Program-made: the position numbers and the translations under genes | In this document: piece after piece, positions 25,065 to 33,430 of the stretch | Position numbering within the stretch: the first letter of the stretch is position 1 | Layout of the letters: each line of letters begins with the position of its first letter | Assembly: GCA_900322035.1 (NCBI GenBank) | Contig: ONYL01000021.1 | Location: 1-55,978, forward strand | DNA: 55,978 bases | DNA from: an uncultured Prevotella sp. | Lineage (GTDB): Bacteria; Bacteroidota; Bacteroidia; Bacteroidales; Bacteroidaceae | Direction: 5' to 3' | The notes under the pieces: generated by a model | Database searches by the model: none | What the model was told of the DNA's origin: nothing | What the model saw: only the letters and a program-made list of their open reading frames with translations

Positions 25065-25275
25065 GTTGTGGTTTTTGATTAACCCAAGTCTGACTCTACT
25101 CATTTTTCAACAGTTGTTTCAAGAGAAAAGGCATATCTCCCTTTCGATTGCAAATTTACAAAAGCTTTTTTGATTGCCTGCAAAATCATTAAAACTTTTT
25201 TGTTAAGTTTTCGGCCCGACAACACCCGGCAGTTATGTTTTGTCACAAAAATGAGGGTTTCTTGTTTTTTTTGCC

Positions 25276-25283
25276 TACCTTTG
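25276..25283 (+). promoter_or_regulatory. -7 element directly before metF
   Basis: TACCTTTG ends 5 bases before the metF ATG at 25289, after a T-rich run. Transcription would start at or next to the ATG, which implies a leaderless or nearly leaderless message. Confidence 0.6.
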
Positions 25284-25288
25284 CATTC

Positions 25289-26245
25289 ATGAAGGTAATT
25301 GAATTGCTCAAGCGCTATGAGAGCCAAAGGAAAGTATCATTCGAGGTGCTGCCTCCACTGAAAGGAAACGGCACTACCACATTGTTCGCTTCCCTCGACA
25401 AGCTCATGGAGTTTGATCCGCTCTATATCAACATCACCACACACCACAGCGAGTATGTCTATATACCGCTTGCCGACGGCAAATACGAGCGGCGCCGCAT
25501 CCGTCGCCGACCGGGCACCGTGGCCATTGCCGCTGCCATACAACAGCGCTACAGCTGCCCCGTGATTCCCCACGTCATCTGCTCCGGAACTACGGCCGAG
25601 GCCACGGAATACGAATTGCTCGACCTTCAGTTTCTCGGCATTGAGAACTTGCTCCTGCTGCGTGGCGACAAGGCACGCGACGAGCGCTCGTTCACACCTG
25701 TGCCGGGTGGCCATCTTCATACCACCGACCTTATCAAGCAGGTGAACCGCTTCAACGAGGGCTACTTCATCGATGGAACACCGATTCGCCATCCCGGAAA
25801 ACCGTTCCACTTTGGAGTGGCCGCCTATCCCGAAAAACATGAAGAGGCTCCCAACATCCATCAAGACATGGTACACCTGTTAGAGAAACAGCAGTTGGGC
25901 GCCGACTATGCTGTGACACAATTGTTCTACGCCAACAGCCGCTTCTTCACCTTCATCAATGATGCCCGTAACATGGGCATCACGCTGCCCATTGTGCCTG
26001 GCATTAAACCCTTTGCAAAGCTGTCGCAGATCTCGCTGGTTCCCAAGACGTTCCATTGCGACTTCCCGGACGATCTCGCCCGCGAGGCACTGAAACTGAA
26101 GACCGACGAGGAAGCCCGTCAGTTAGGCGTGGAATGGACCGTGGCACAATGTCGGGAACTCTTCAGCAAGGGCTTCAACGACATCCATTTCTACACAATG
26201 GGAGCCGTGGACTCCGTCAGAGAAATATGCAGACAACTGCTCTAA
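25289..26245 (+). CDS. metF: Methylenetetrahydrofolate reductase
   Basis: Reduces 5,10-methylenetetrahydrofolate to 5-methyltetrahydrofolate with FAD, supplying methyl groups for methionine. It has 318 residues, the family length. Marks of the FAD barrel are K-V-S-F-E-V-L-P-P at residues 13-21 (substrate Glu), V-I-P-H-V-I-C-S-G (strand 3), L-L-L-R-G-D (G-D-x flavin motif), F-G-V-A-A-Y-P-E-K-H and A-D-Y-A-V-T-Q-L-F-Y (Gln/Phe at the substrate site). The start at 25289 fits the conserved N-terminus; upstream frame is promoter. holB follows after 19 bases. Confidence 0.95.
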   Translation: MKVIELLKRYESQRKVSFEVLPPLKGNGTTTLFASLDKLMEFDPLYINITTHHSEYVYIPLADGKYERRRIRRRPGTVAIAAAIQQRYSCPVIPHVICSGTTAEATEYELLDLQFLGIENLLLLRGDKARDERSFTPVPGGHLHTTDLIKQVNRFNEGYFIDGTPIRHPGKPFHFGVAAYPEKHEEAPNIHQDMVHLLEKQQLGADYAVTQLFYANSRFFTFINDARNMGITLPIVPGIKPFAKLSQISLVPKTFHCDFPDDLAREALKLKTDEEARQLGVEWTVAQCRELFSKGFNDIHFYTMGAVDSVREICRQLL

Positions 26246-26264
26246 ACCGATCGTATCATTAAGC

Positions 26265-27437
26265 ATGTATTTCAGTGATGTCATAGGTCAGGAAAAGTCA
26301 CGCCGCCGTCTGCTGCAGATGGTGGCAGAGAACAGAGTGCCCCACGCGCTGATGCTCTGCGGACCGGAAGGCTGTGGAAAGATGGCGCTCGCACTCGCCT
26401 TCGCGTCCTTTCTCTTAGGCGACATCGGGCCAGAGGAAGATGCCGACCCCGCACTCAAAAAATTTGTGAGCGGGTTCGACCAACGCAAGCGCATCAACGC
26501 TCACGCCATGCTCGCCAAATGGGAGCATCCCGACCTCCACTTCTCCTTCCCCGTAGTGAAACTGCCCGGACAGAGCGCTGAATATCCCACGACAAGCGCC
26601 GACTACATGCAGAAATGGATCGATTTCCTTGCCGACGGACCTTACATCGAACACGACCGGTGGTCGGAAGTGCTGAACGAAAATAAGATAGCCGTCATTT
26701 ACGAAGCAGAGAGCGACCGTCTGCAGCACGAGCTAATGTTGAAGTCGAATCAGGGAGGTTACAAGATTTCGCTGATCTGGCAGCCAGAATGCATGAACGC
26801 GACATGCGCCAACAAACTGCTGAAACTCCTTGAAGAGCCTCCGTCGAAAACGGTATTCCTGCTTGTCAGTGAGGATCCGGGACAGCTGCTCGAAACCATC
26901 CGCAGCCGTGTGCAGCGCATCGACATCCCAAGGCTCGAAACAGAAGATATAGAGAATGCACTGCAACAACAGCGGTCGCTCGAACCCGATATGGCCCACC
27001 GCGTGGCCAGACTGGCCAATGGATCATGGACTCGCGCTTTAGAGAGTCTCGACGCATCCAACGAGGAGAAGACTTTTCTCGACCTGTTCATCGTGCTGAT
27101 GCGTCAGGCTTATATGCGCAACGCCAAGGAGCTGAAAAAATGGAGCCTGACAGTGTCTAACTTCGACCGGGAGAAACAAGTAAGGATGCTCAACTATTTT
27201 CTACGGATGGTCAGAGAGAATTTCATCTACAACTTCCACAATCCCGAATTGAACTATATGACGCAGGAGGAGGAGAACTTTTCGAAGAACTTTGCCCGCT
27301 TCATCAACGAGGCAAACGTGATCGAGATGTCTGAAGCCATCCAGAAGGCCACCGACGATATCGTAAGGAATGGCAACGCCAAGATGGTTTTCTTCTGTTT
27401 GTCGCTGCAAATCATCGTCCTCATCATGCGCAAATAA
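26265..27437 (+). CDS. holB: DNA polymerase III delta-prime subunit
   Basis: A 390-residue clamp-loader subunit with an AAA+ fold. It begins Y-F-S-D-V-I-G-Q-E-K-S-R-R-R-L, the usual clamp-loader opening, then a Walker-A-like loop G-P-E-G-C-G-K-M (33-40). The central E-A-E-S-D-R-L and N-K-L-L-K-L-L-E-E-P-P (sensor region with S-R-V-Q-R sensor/arginine motif) are diagnostic. Delta-prime normally does not hydrolyse ATP; the final Met instead of Thr/Ser in the P-loop agrees with that. It follows metF by 19 bases and precedes ricT, a gene order seen in many Bacteroidetes. Confidence 0.92.
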   Translation: MYFSDVIGQEKSRRRLLQMVAENRVPHALMLCGPEGCGKMALALAFASFLLGDIGPEEDADPALKKFVSGFDQRKRINAHAMLAKWEHPDLHFSFPVVKLPGQSAEYPTTSADYMQKWIDFLADGPYIEHDRWSEVLNENKIAVIYEAESDRLQHELMLKSNQGGYKISLIWQPECMNATCANKLLKLLEEPPSKTVFLLVSEDPGQLLETIRSRVQRIDIPRLETEDIENALQQQRSLEPDMAHRVARLANGSWTRALESLDASNEEKTFLDLFIVLMRQAYMRNAKELKKWSLTVSNFDREKQVRMLNYFLRMVRENFIYNFHNPELNYMTQEEENFSKNFARFINEANVIEMSEAIQKATDDIVRNGNAKMVFFCLSLQIIVLIMRK

Positions 27438-27501
27438 TCAACTACACGTCAAGAAAGAAAGAATTAACAGGACAATTATATTTTGATTCATGAATTAATA
27501 T

Positions 27502-28914
27502 ATGGACTTTAAGAATATGAACTTCAAGATTCTGCGCACGTGCGACCGTGGTTTCGGTTGCCACGCCTGCGGACGGCAGAACAGTCAGCTCAACACCTAC
27601 GACTGGCTCTCAGACGTTCCCGGCAACGCGGAATCCACCGACCTTGTGGAAGTGCAGTTCAAGAACACACGCAAGGGATATTATCACAATGTGAACGGCC
27701 TCGACCTGAAGAAAGGCGATGTCGTAGCCGTTGAAGCTAATCCAGGCCACGACATCGGTGTGGTGACGCTCACTGGACGGTTAGTGAAACTGCAAATCAA
27801 AAAAGCAAACCTGAAATCTCCTGATGAGATTCGCCGTATCTACAGAATCGCAAAGGAGACCGATATGGACAAGTTCCGAGAGGCCAAAAGCCGAGAACAC
27901 GGCACAATGATTCAAAGCCGGCAGATAGCAAAGGACTTGGGACTGAAGATGAAGATCGGTGACGTGGAATACCAAGGCGACGGCAACAAGGCCATCTTCT
28001 ACTATATCGCCGACGAACGCGTGGATTTCAGGCAACTTATCAAAGTACTGGCAGAAACTTTCCACGTGCGCATCGAGATGAAACAGATCGGCGCGCGACA
28101 GGAAGCCGGCCGAATTGGCGGTACAGGCCCCTGTGGACGGGAACTCTGTTGTGCCACATGGATGAAGAACTTTGTCAGCGTCAGCACCAATGCCGCACGT
28201 ATTCAGGACATCTCGCTCAACCCGCAAAAGTTAGCGGGCATGTGCGCCAAGCTGAAATGCTGCCTCAACTATGAAGTTGACGACTACATGGAAGCCAGCC
28301 GCAGGTTGCCCTCAAAGGAAATGATTCTGCAGACACAAGATGCCGACTACTATTATTTCAAGGCCGACATCCTGTCGGGAGTTGTCACCTACTCCACCGA
28401 CAAGAACATCGCTGCCAACCTTGTAGACATTACTGCCGAACGGGCACGGGAAGTGATAGAACTCAACAAGAAGGGAGAAAAACCCTTGTCGCTCAAGGAA
28501 GACGGAGAAGAGATAGAAGAGAAGAAAAGCGCCGACCTTCTTGCCGACGCCGACGTCAGCCGATTCGACAAGGCCAAGCGCAACAAGAAAAAGAAGTCCA
28601 AGCAGAAAGGACAGGAAACACCAGCCAATCGACAGGCACCAAAGGCTGAACAACCTGCCGGACAGCAAAAACCGGCTCCTAACAACAATCCACAGAAGCC
28701 CAATGCACAAAAAGCCGGGCCAGCTCCCGCCAACGACCCAAAGGCCAACCAGACTTCAGACAATGCACAAGGCACGGATGACCGCGGAGCAAGAGGCAAC
28801 CAAAGACGAGGCAACAACCGAAAGCCCAGGCGCCAACAGCCGAGAAACGACAGAGCACCGCGCCAGCAGAACAATCCGGACAACAATCGCAGACAGAACG
28901 ACCAACCACAATAA
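27502..28914 (+). CDS. ricT: PSP1-domain protein, RicT/YaaT homologue, with long disordered tail
   Basis: A 470-residue protein. The PSP1 core (about residues 35-275) contains V-E-V-Q-F-K-N-T-R-K-G-Y-Y, the Cys-rich G-G-T-G-P-C-G-R-E-L-C-C and L-A-G-M-C-A-K-L-K-C-C-L-N-Y-E, which bind iron-sulfur clusters in the RicA/F/T complex of Bacillus (regulation of RNase Y and sporulation/biofilm phosphorelay). A second Cys pair lies near the N-terminus (G-F-G-C-H-A-C-G). After about residue 330 the chain is a low-complexity tail rich in Lys, Gln, Asn, Pro and Arg, probably disordered and possibly RNA-binding. Its stop overlaps the gldH start by one base (TAATG), so the two are translationally coupled. 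Confidence 0.92.
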   Translation: MDFKNMNFKILRTCDRGFGCHACGRQNSQLNTYDWLSDVPGNAESTDLVEVQFKNTRKGYYHNVNGLDLKKGDVVAVEANPGHDIGVVTLTGRLVKLQIKKANLKSPDEIRRIYRIAKETDMDKFREAKSREHGTMIQSRQIAKDLGLKMKIGDVEYQGDGNKAIFYYIADERVDFRQLIKVLAETFHVRIEMKQIGARQEAGRIGGTGPCGRELCCATWMKNFVSVSTNAARIQDISLNPQKLAGMCAKLKCCLNYEVDDYMEASRRLPSKEMILQTQDADYYYFKADILSGVVTYSTDKNIAANLVDITAERAREVIELNKKGEKPLSLKEDGEEIEEKKSADLLADADVSRFDKAKRNKKKKSKQKGQETPANRQAPKAEQPAGQQKPAPNNNPQKPNAQKAGPAPANDPKANQTSDNAQGTDDRGARGNQRRGNNRKPRRQQPRNDRAPRQQNNPDNNRRQNDQPQ

Positions 28915-29378
28915 TGACTAAGAAGAAGGCGATATTGACGGCAACGGCCCTGCTGTTTCTCTCCGCCTGCGAGAGCGGAATGGTGTTTGACCGCTACGGC
29001 CACGTATCTGAACGCGGATGGAGCAAGCAGGATGCCGTAGAACTCAGCGTGCCGCCACTGCGTGAAGGGGGCGTCTACGAAGTAAAGATCGGCGTGCGCT
29101 CCACCGACGACTACCCTTATCGCAATATCTCCATCATTGTGCAGCGGCAGACATTCCCGTCGAAGGTGGTACACAGCGATACGGTGGAATGCAAGCTGAC
29201 CGACGACAAGGGCATGCGCATCGGTTCGGGATTCATCAACTACCAAAACTCCTACGACGTGGCACTCGACCACTACAAGGCCGGCGACAGCATTCACATC
29301 GTACTGAAGCAGAACATGCGCAACGAGCAGGTGGAGGGCATCACCGACGTAGGCGTATCCTTGAGAAAAGTGGAATGA
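28914..29378 (+). CDS. gldH: Gliding motility / type IX-associated lipoprotein GldH
   Basis: A 154-residue outer-membrane or periplasmic lipoprotein. The signal is K-K-K-A-I-L-T-A-T-A-L-L-F-L-S-A-C with the lipidated Cys at residue 19. After it come D-R-Y-G-H-V, W-S-K-Q-D-A-V and the beta-rich GldH body with Y-E-V-K-I-G-V-R and Y-P-Y-R-N-I-S-I-I-V. GldH is required for gliding in Flavobacterium and is kept in non-gliding Bacteroidales, so its role there is less clear. The many cargo-like C-terminal tails in this window fit a type IX secretion host. The start codon is fused to the ricT stop. Confidence 0.9.
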   Translation: MTKKKAILTATALLFLSACESGMVFDRYGHVSERGWSKQDAVELSVPPLREGGVYEVKIGVRSTDDYPYRNISIIVQRQTFPSKVVHSDTVECKLTDDKGMRIGSGFINYQNSYDVALDHYKAGDSIHIVLKQNMRNEQVEGITDVGVSLRKVE

Positions 29379-29445
29379 AATTGGGTTATAAAGGAGGGCG
29401 CTGACGATAAAAGACCAACTGGACAAATCCATAAAGTTAGAAAAA

Positions 29446-29677
29446 CGAAATCGCTTTCGTGGGCCTCACGCTGAGACCACCGAAAGCGATTTTTCATTTC
29501 TGTTCACTAATATACCTCTTTCGTTCCTCACGGAACTTAGGAGGCTAACAATTCACTACAAGCATTTACATTTCATTGCCGGCACTTTACCGTGGGGATT
29601 ACCGAACCCCATCGGACAACAAAGAAACCCAACCGGCAACTTTGTGTCATTGAGAGTAATTTCAAGGAGTATTCTTT
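29446..29677 (-). ncRNA. Candidate structured small RNA, about 230 nt
   Basis: On the minus strand a promoter (TATCTTTG at 29684-29691, CTTG at 29710-29713) is followed by a well-folded region. An outer stem TTGCCGG/CCGGCAA (29633-29639 with 29576-29582) encloses an inner stem CCG-TGGGG/CCCCA-CGG (29590-29597, 29607-29615). Next is GTTCC-GTGA-GGAAC (29523-29536), with a GNRA tetraloop in this orientation only. Transcription should end at the 20-bp terminator hairpin at 29449-29491. A 25-codon frame starting MTQSCRLGFFVV lies inside but would cross the stems. The region lies between gldH and a secreted-protein gene; no recognised Rfam family comes to mind. Confidence 0.55.
29449..29491 (-). 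terminator. Long bidirectional terminator hairpin between gldH and the small RNA
   Basis: The outer stem AATCGCTTTCG/CGAAAGCGATT continues inward with GGTCTCA/TGAGGCC around a 3-base loop, about 20 pairs in all. T-runs occur on both sides, so it can end gldH transcription (plus) and the small RNA (minus). Confidence 0.85.
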
Positions 29678-29683
29678 CATTTG

Positions 29684-29713
29684 CAAAGATAAGATAGTTT
29701 TATGCCTTTCAAG
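29684..29713 (-). promoter_or_regulatory. Promoter of the structured small RNA
   Basis: -7 box TATCTTTG (29684-29691) on the minus strand, with CTTG 18 bases upstream (29710-29713). No minus-strand gene follows before the gldH terminator. The remaining 29714-29903 is the leader of the next plus-strand gene and shows nothing else. Confidence 0.5.
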
Positions 29714-29903
29714 CAATTTTATTCGAGGAAAGGTTACTAAATTACGCAAAATTGTAATTACTTGTCCCCAAAAAGTTGTTGTTCTGATAAAAAACAAGTA
29801 ATATTGCAAATAAGAATCGTCCAGACGGTCTATCTCCTCACTCGGCGAGCCCGACGGGCGTGTAAAAAGTTATTCTCAACACCAAACAACTCTATCACTG
29901 CTT

Positions 29904-30959
29904 ATGAAGATCTATACAACATTAGCATCAGCAATTCTATTGTCGACACTGACATTCACCCAAGCCTCAGCACAGGACGGACTGGAGATATTCAACGATA
30001 CGGTGAAGGTCAACCGCGGCGACCAGTTCCACATTTTCCTCAAGTCCTTCTCTCAACCGATCAAAGACTATCTGGCCAATGCCAAACGAATAGCTGTGGA
30101 CTTTGAAACCACCACTCCCAATACCATCACTGTGGGAGGCGCATGGTTTCAGCCGAGTGCTGAAGGCTTCGGGAAGGTGAAGATGGTAGTCTATCAAGAA
30201 TCTCCTTATATCAAGGATTACCCCGACTGGACACAAAAGCTCGACTCGCTGGAGTTCACGGTGAACGTGCTTCCGAAGCGCACACCTGCCGCGCTGCCTT
30301 ATATTAATAAGGTATGGGGCATGAGCAAGGCTGATGCCATCGCCGACATGCAGAACCATTATGAGCTGTATTCGGATACCTACTATGCGATGAATCCGTC
30401 GTTGACCCAAGAAGAACGGCAACTTTTTGACTGGTTCCTGAATCCCGACTTCGACTATCCGCTTTTGGCCTTAGGCTGGAACGAAGATGGACAGCTCTAC
30501 TCCTCCAACATTATCTTAGCAGACCGGGCCCGCTTGGGGTTTAATTCTGAGTCGGAAGTCTCGGGCTATCTCGAGGACGACGGTTTTGAACTCTTAGGCT
30601 ACGACGAGACGGGGTTGTTTGTCGCCTACAGGGAGTCGGACCATACACAGGCAAGTGCAGGCAACATCACGCTCCAGGGACAATACTTCCCCTACATCAA
30701 CTTCCAATATTCACCCAAATCGCCATTGGCTGTCGACCGCACGACACTCACCCAACCCAACGCCCGCATCAGCCGCAATGGCTCCACAGTGACCATCGAG
30801 GCCGGTGAGGATGCCGACCAACTGGTGAGAATCTTCACTGCCAACGGCAAGCTCATAGCCGACGGCAAGCTCCACAATGGCACAAACACCTTCACGGTCA
30901 CAGTGAAAGGCCCCGTCATAGTGAGAGTGGGTAAACACGCGGGAGTGAAAATCATGTAA
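29904..30959 (+). CDS. Secreted protein of unknown function with type IX-like tail
   Basis: A 351-residue protein with a signal peptide K-I-Y-T-T-L-A-S-A-I-L-L-S-T-L-T-F ending A-S-A-Q. The middle is not recognised; it has N-Y-S-like beta segments and a helical block M-S-K-A-D-A-I-A-D-M. The last about 75 residues (N-G-S-T-V-T-I-E-A-G-E, then V-R-I-F-T-A-N-G-K-L-I-A-D-G) have the strand pattern of type IX sorting domains. The next gene starts 30 bases later on the same strand and is also secreted, so they are probably one operon. Confidence 0.75.
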   Translation: MKIYTTLASAILLSTLTFTQASAQDGLEIFNDTVKVNRGDQFHIFLKSFSQPIKDYLANAKRIAVDFETTTPNTITVGGAWFQPSAEGFGKVKMVVYQESPYIKDYPDWTQKLDSLEFTVNVLPKRTPAALPYINKVWGMSKADAIADMQNHYELYSDTYYAMNPSLTQEERQLFDWFLNPDFDYPLLALGWNEDGQLYSSNIILADRARLGFNSESEVSGYLEDDGFELLGYDETGLFVAYRESDHTQASAGNITLQGQYFPYINFQYSPKSPLAVDRTTLTQPNARISRNGSTVTIEAGEDADQLVRIFTANGKLIADGKLHNGTNTFTVTVKGPVIVRVGKHAGVKIM

Positions 30960-30989
30960 TAAGGTATCAACACAAAATACAACAGCGAC

Positions 30990-33176
30990 ATGAAGAAGAC
31001 CTACACTTTGATTTTGGCCATCCTGTTATCAGTCATTGCCACCCCCGCAATAGCCGAAGACTGGAACTATGACTTTGAAAACTTTGGAGACATCTTTGGC
31101 GACCACTACGCCAACTCCACTCTTGATCTGACCCTCAACGGCCTCACATGGCACGTGCACGGCGTGATGCCCTCGGCGGGAACGGGCGACGGCAGCGACG
31201 ACTGGGGCAACGGCAACAAATCTTTGCGACTCTACGGAGAGAGCAAGAAAGACCGCCAATTGGGACCGGAGATGACCAACTTCACCCTCACCACGCCACG
31301 CGACATCGGCAAGGTGTCGTTCTACATCCATGAACAGGGGCGCTGGCCGGCAAGCTACGGCCTTCAGGTGGCATGGATTCTGCAATGGTCGGCCGACGGA
31401 ACGGCATGGACCACGGTGGGCGACAGCTTCACGGCTTCGGACGAGACGCAATTGATTGAGCGCGAGGTCAACCACGCCAATGCCTATATCCGCATTGTCA
31501 GGGCAGATTACGCCACATTCGACTATACAAGCGTGACCAGCAACGGAAAAATCACCAATTTCGACGACCTCAAGATCACCGACATTAACGGTGGCGGTGA
31601 GGCTCCCACACTGTCGACGACAGAGAGCGCGCTCGACTTCGGCGACATGTCGATCGGCCAGATTGGCTCCAAGAGTTTCGCCGTTGCCTATGCAGGCATG
31701 GAAGGGGTGGAGCGGCCCAACTATGAAATATCCGGACTGGACAAAGATGCCTACTCCTACGAGTTGAAGCCCACCGCCCAGGCTGGCGTCGACAGCATCA
31801 CCATCAGCTGCCGCCCGCTGCGCAGAGGCACCGCCACAGCTACTTTCACCGCCACATATGGCAACCTGACCACTGCCGTAACCTTGAAAGTGACCGCCAT
31901 CAAGCAGCATCCCGACGTGAGCTTCTCTGGCGGAGAGGGCACAGAAGACGATCCTTACATCATCGCTTGTATGGAAGATCTGCAGGAACTCACCGACTCG
32001 GTGAACGGCAACGATCAACAGGTTCAGACCTTTGAGGGCAAATACTTCCTCATGACCGACGACATCGACATGAGCCCCGTGGAGAACTTCAGACCTATCG
32101 GCAACCAGCTCGGAGGTACGGGCACAGAGAACATGAAAGTGTTCTCGGGCAACTTCGATGGTGACGGCCATACCATCTACGGCCTCAACATGAAATACAC
32201 CAGTGCCAACAGCGTAGCTCTGTTCGGTATTATTGAGAATGCCAACATCAGCAATCTCAGCATTGCCAACAGCAACATCACGGGCAGTGCAGCCGTGGGC
32301 GGACTGGTAGGACTCTCTATAGGCGTGTCGACCATCAAGAACTGCCATGTGGCAGCCGACGTGAACGTATCGGGCACCTATTATGTGGCCGGACTCTGCT
32401 CCTCGACGCTAAGCGACAGCGGGCATCTCACCATCTCCGACTGCACCAGCGCCGCAACAGTGACGGGCGACTTCTCGGCCGGCATCATGTCGACCAACGG
32501 CCAAAACGGCACAGTGATAGAGCGCTGCGGCAACTCGGGTGCCATCACTGCCCCCACCTATTCGGCCGGCGGCATCATGGGTTTCGTGTCCTATGCCTCT
32601 ACGACGTTCAACAACTGCTACAACACAGGAGCCATCACCATGCATGGCACCGACTACTTCGGCGGTGGTATCGTTGCCGGAGCAGGCATGAAGATGGAGG
32701 ACAACCTGATGGTGATCACCAACTGCTGGAATGCAGGAACGCTGACAGGACAGTCGTTCTATCTCCACCCCATCATCCCGGCCAACAACCTGCTGGTAGA
32801 CTATGACGACGAGTCCAACTACAACCACGACCTTCTGACGATGTCCAACTGCTACTTTGACAGCAATCTCGGAGAGTATTTGGAATTGGACGGCACACAC
32901 GCCATATCTGAATCGGATATGAAGACCGACAACTTCACTCAACTTCTCAACCAGGGACAAGATACCGCTGTATGGATTTTCGTTGAAGGAAAGAACAACG
33001 GCTTCCCCGTGCCCGAAGGTAGTGTTGCAACAAGCATCAACAGCAGTGTCACGACCGGAAACGGACAGACCGAAATGTACAACTTGAACGGGCAGCGCAT
33101 CAACAGCATTCCGGCATCTGGCCTGTACATCATCAAGAAGGCCGACGGAAGCACAGTCAAAGTGATTAAACATTAA
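30990..33176 (+). CDS. Large secreted protein with GLUG-type repeats and type IX-like tail
   Basis: A 728-residue protein with a signal peptide (T-Y-T-L-I-L-A-I-L-L-S-V-I-A-T-P-A-I-A). Residues about 30-200 form a beta-sandwich-like module (F-Y-I-H-E-Q-G-R-W, W-I-L-Q-W-S-A-D-G-T-A-W). Then comes an Ig-like linker, then E-D-D-P-Y-I-I-A-C-M-E-D-L-Q-E-L, the usual start of GLUG regions. The repeats follow: V-G-G-L-V-G-L-S-I, A-G-I-M-S-T-N, A-G-G-I-M-G-F and G-G-G-I-V-A-G. It ends with M-Y-N-L-N-G-Q-R-I and G-L-Y-I-I-K-K, a sorting-type tail. GLUG repeats occur in bacterial adhesins and IgA-peptidase relatives; an adhesive surface role is likely but the ligand is unknown. Confidence 0.82.
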   Translation: MKKTYTLILAILLSVIATPAIAEDWNYDFENFGDIFGDHYANSTLDLTLNGLTWHVHGVMPSAGTGDGSDDWGNGNKSLRLYGESKKDRQLGPEMTNFTLTTPRDIGKVSFYIHEQGRWPASYGLQVAWILQWSADGTAWTTVGDSFTASDETQLIEREVNHANAYIRIVRADYATFDYTSVTSNGKITNFDDLKITDINGGGEAPTLSTTESALDFGDMSIGQIGSKSFAVAYAGMEGVERPNYEISGLDKDAYSYELKPTAQAGVDSITISCRPLRRGTATATFTATYGNLTTAVTLKVTAIKQHPDVSFSGGEGTEDDPYIIACMEDLQELTDSVNGNDQQVQTFEGKYFLMTDDIDMSPVENFRPIGNQLGGTGTENMKVFSGNFDGDGHTIYGLNMKYTSANSVALFGIIENANISNLSIANSNITGSAAVGGLVGLSIGVSTIKNCHVAADVNVSGTYYVAGLCSSTLSDSGHLTISDCTSAATVTGDFSAGIMSTNGQNGTVIERCGNSGAITAPTYSAGGIMGFVSYASTTFNNCYNTGAITMHGTDYFGGGIVAGAGMKMEDNLMVITNCWNAGTLTGQSFYLHPIIPANNLLVDYDDESNYNHDLLTMSNCYFDSNLGEYLELDGTHAISESDMKTDNFTQLLNQGQDTAVWIFVEGKNNGFPVPEGSVATSINSSVTTGNGQTEMYNLNGQRINSIPASGLYIIKKADGSTVKVIKH

Positions 33177-33215
33177 CATAAACAAATTATATTGCAATAG
33201 CATTATTATTTCTTG

Positions 33216-33253
33216 CGGGATGGCGCCCATCGGGCAGCCATCCCGTTCTTTTA
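33216..33253 (+). terminator. Intrinsic terminator of the secreted-protein pair
   Basis: CGGGATGGC/GCCATCCCG stem (33216-33224 with 33237-33245) followed by a T-rich run (TTCTTTTATT), 40 bases past the stop. Confidence 0.88.
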
Positions 33254-33402
33254 TTCCGCTTTGCACGCACTGAAGAGAAATAGAATTGACTGCATGATAC
33301 ATGGTGACCAGCCGCATCCACAATAACTCGCAGGGCCACACCTTCGAATACGGCCATGCAAAAAAAAGCCATGCTATATTCTCTCTTTACATCATTTTTT
33401 TC

Positions 33403-33410
33403 TATCTTTG
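33403..33410 (+). promoter_or_regulatory. -7 element of oxyR
   Basis: TATCTTTG, 20 bases before the ATG at 33431. The upstream part is T-rich without a clear -33 box. Confidence 0.55.
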
Positions 33411-33430
33411 TTGAGAAAAAGACAACAATC

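Noticed and set aside
28389-29432. 347-codon minus-strand frame opposite ricT and gldH
   Set aside because: Antisense shadow of the low-complexity tail of ricT; both plus-strand genes are well supported.
29573-29809. 78-codon minus-strand protein between gldH and the secreted-protein gene
   Set aside because: The frame starts upstream of the promoter at 29684-29691 and crosses strong RNA stems; composition is not protein-like. A 25-codon frame inside was kept only as a remark.
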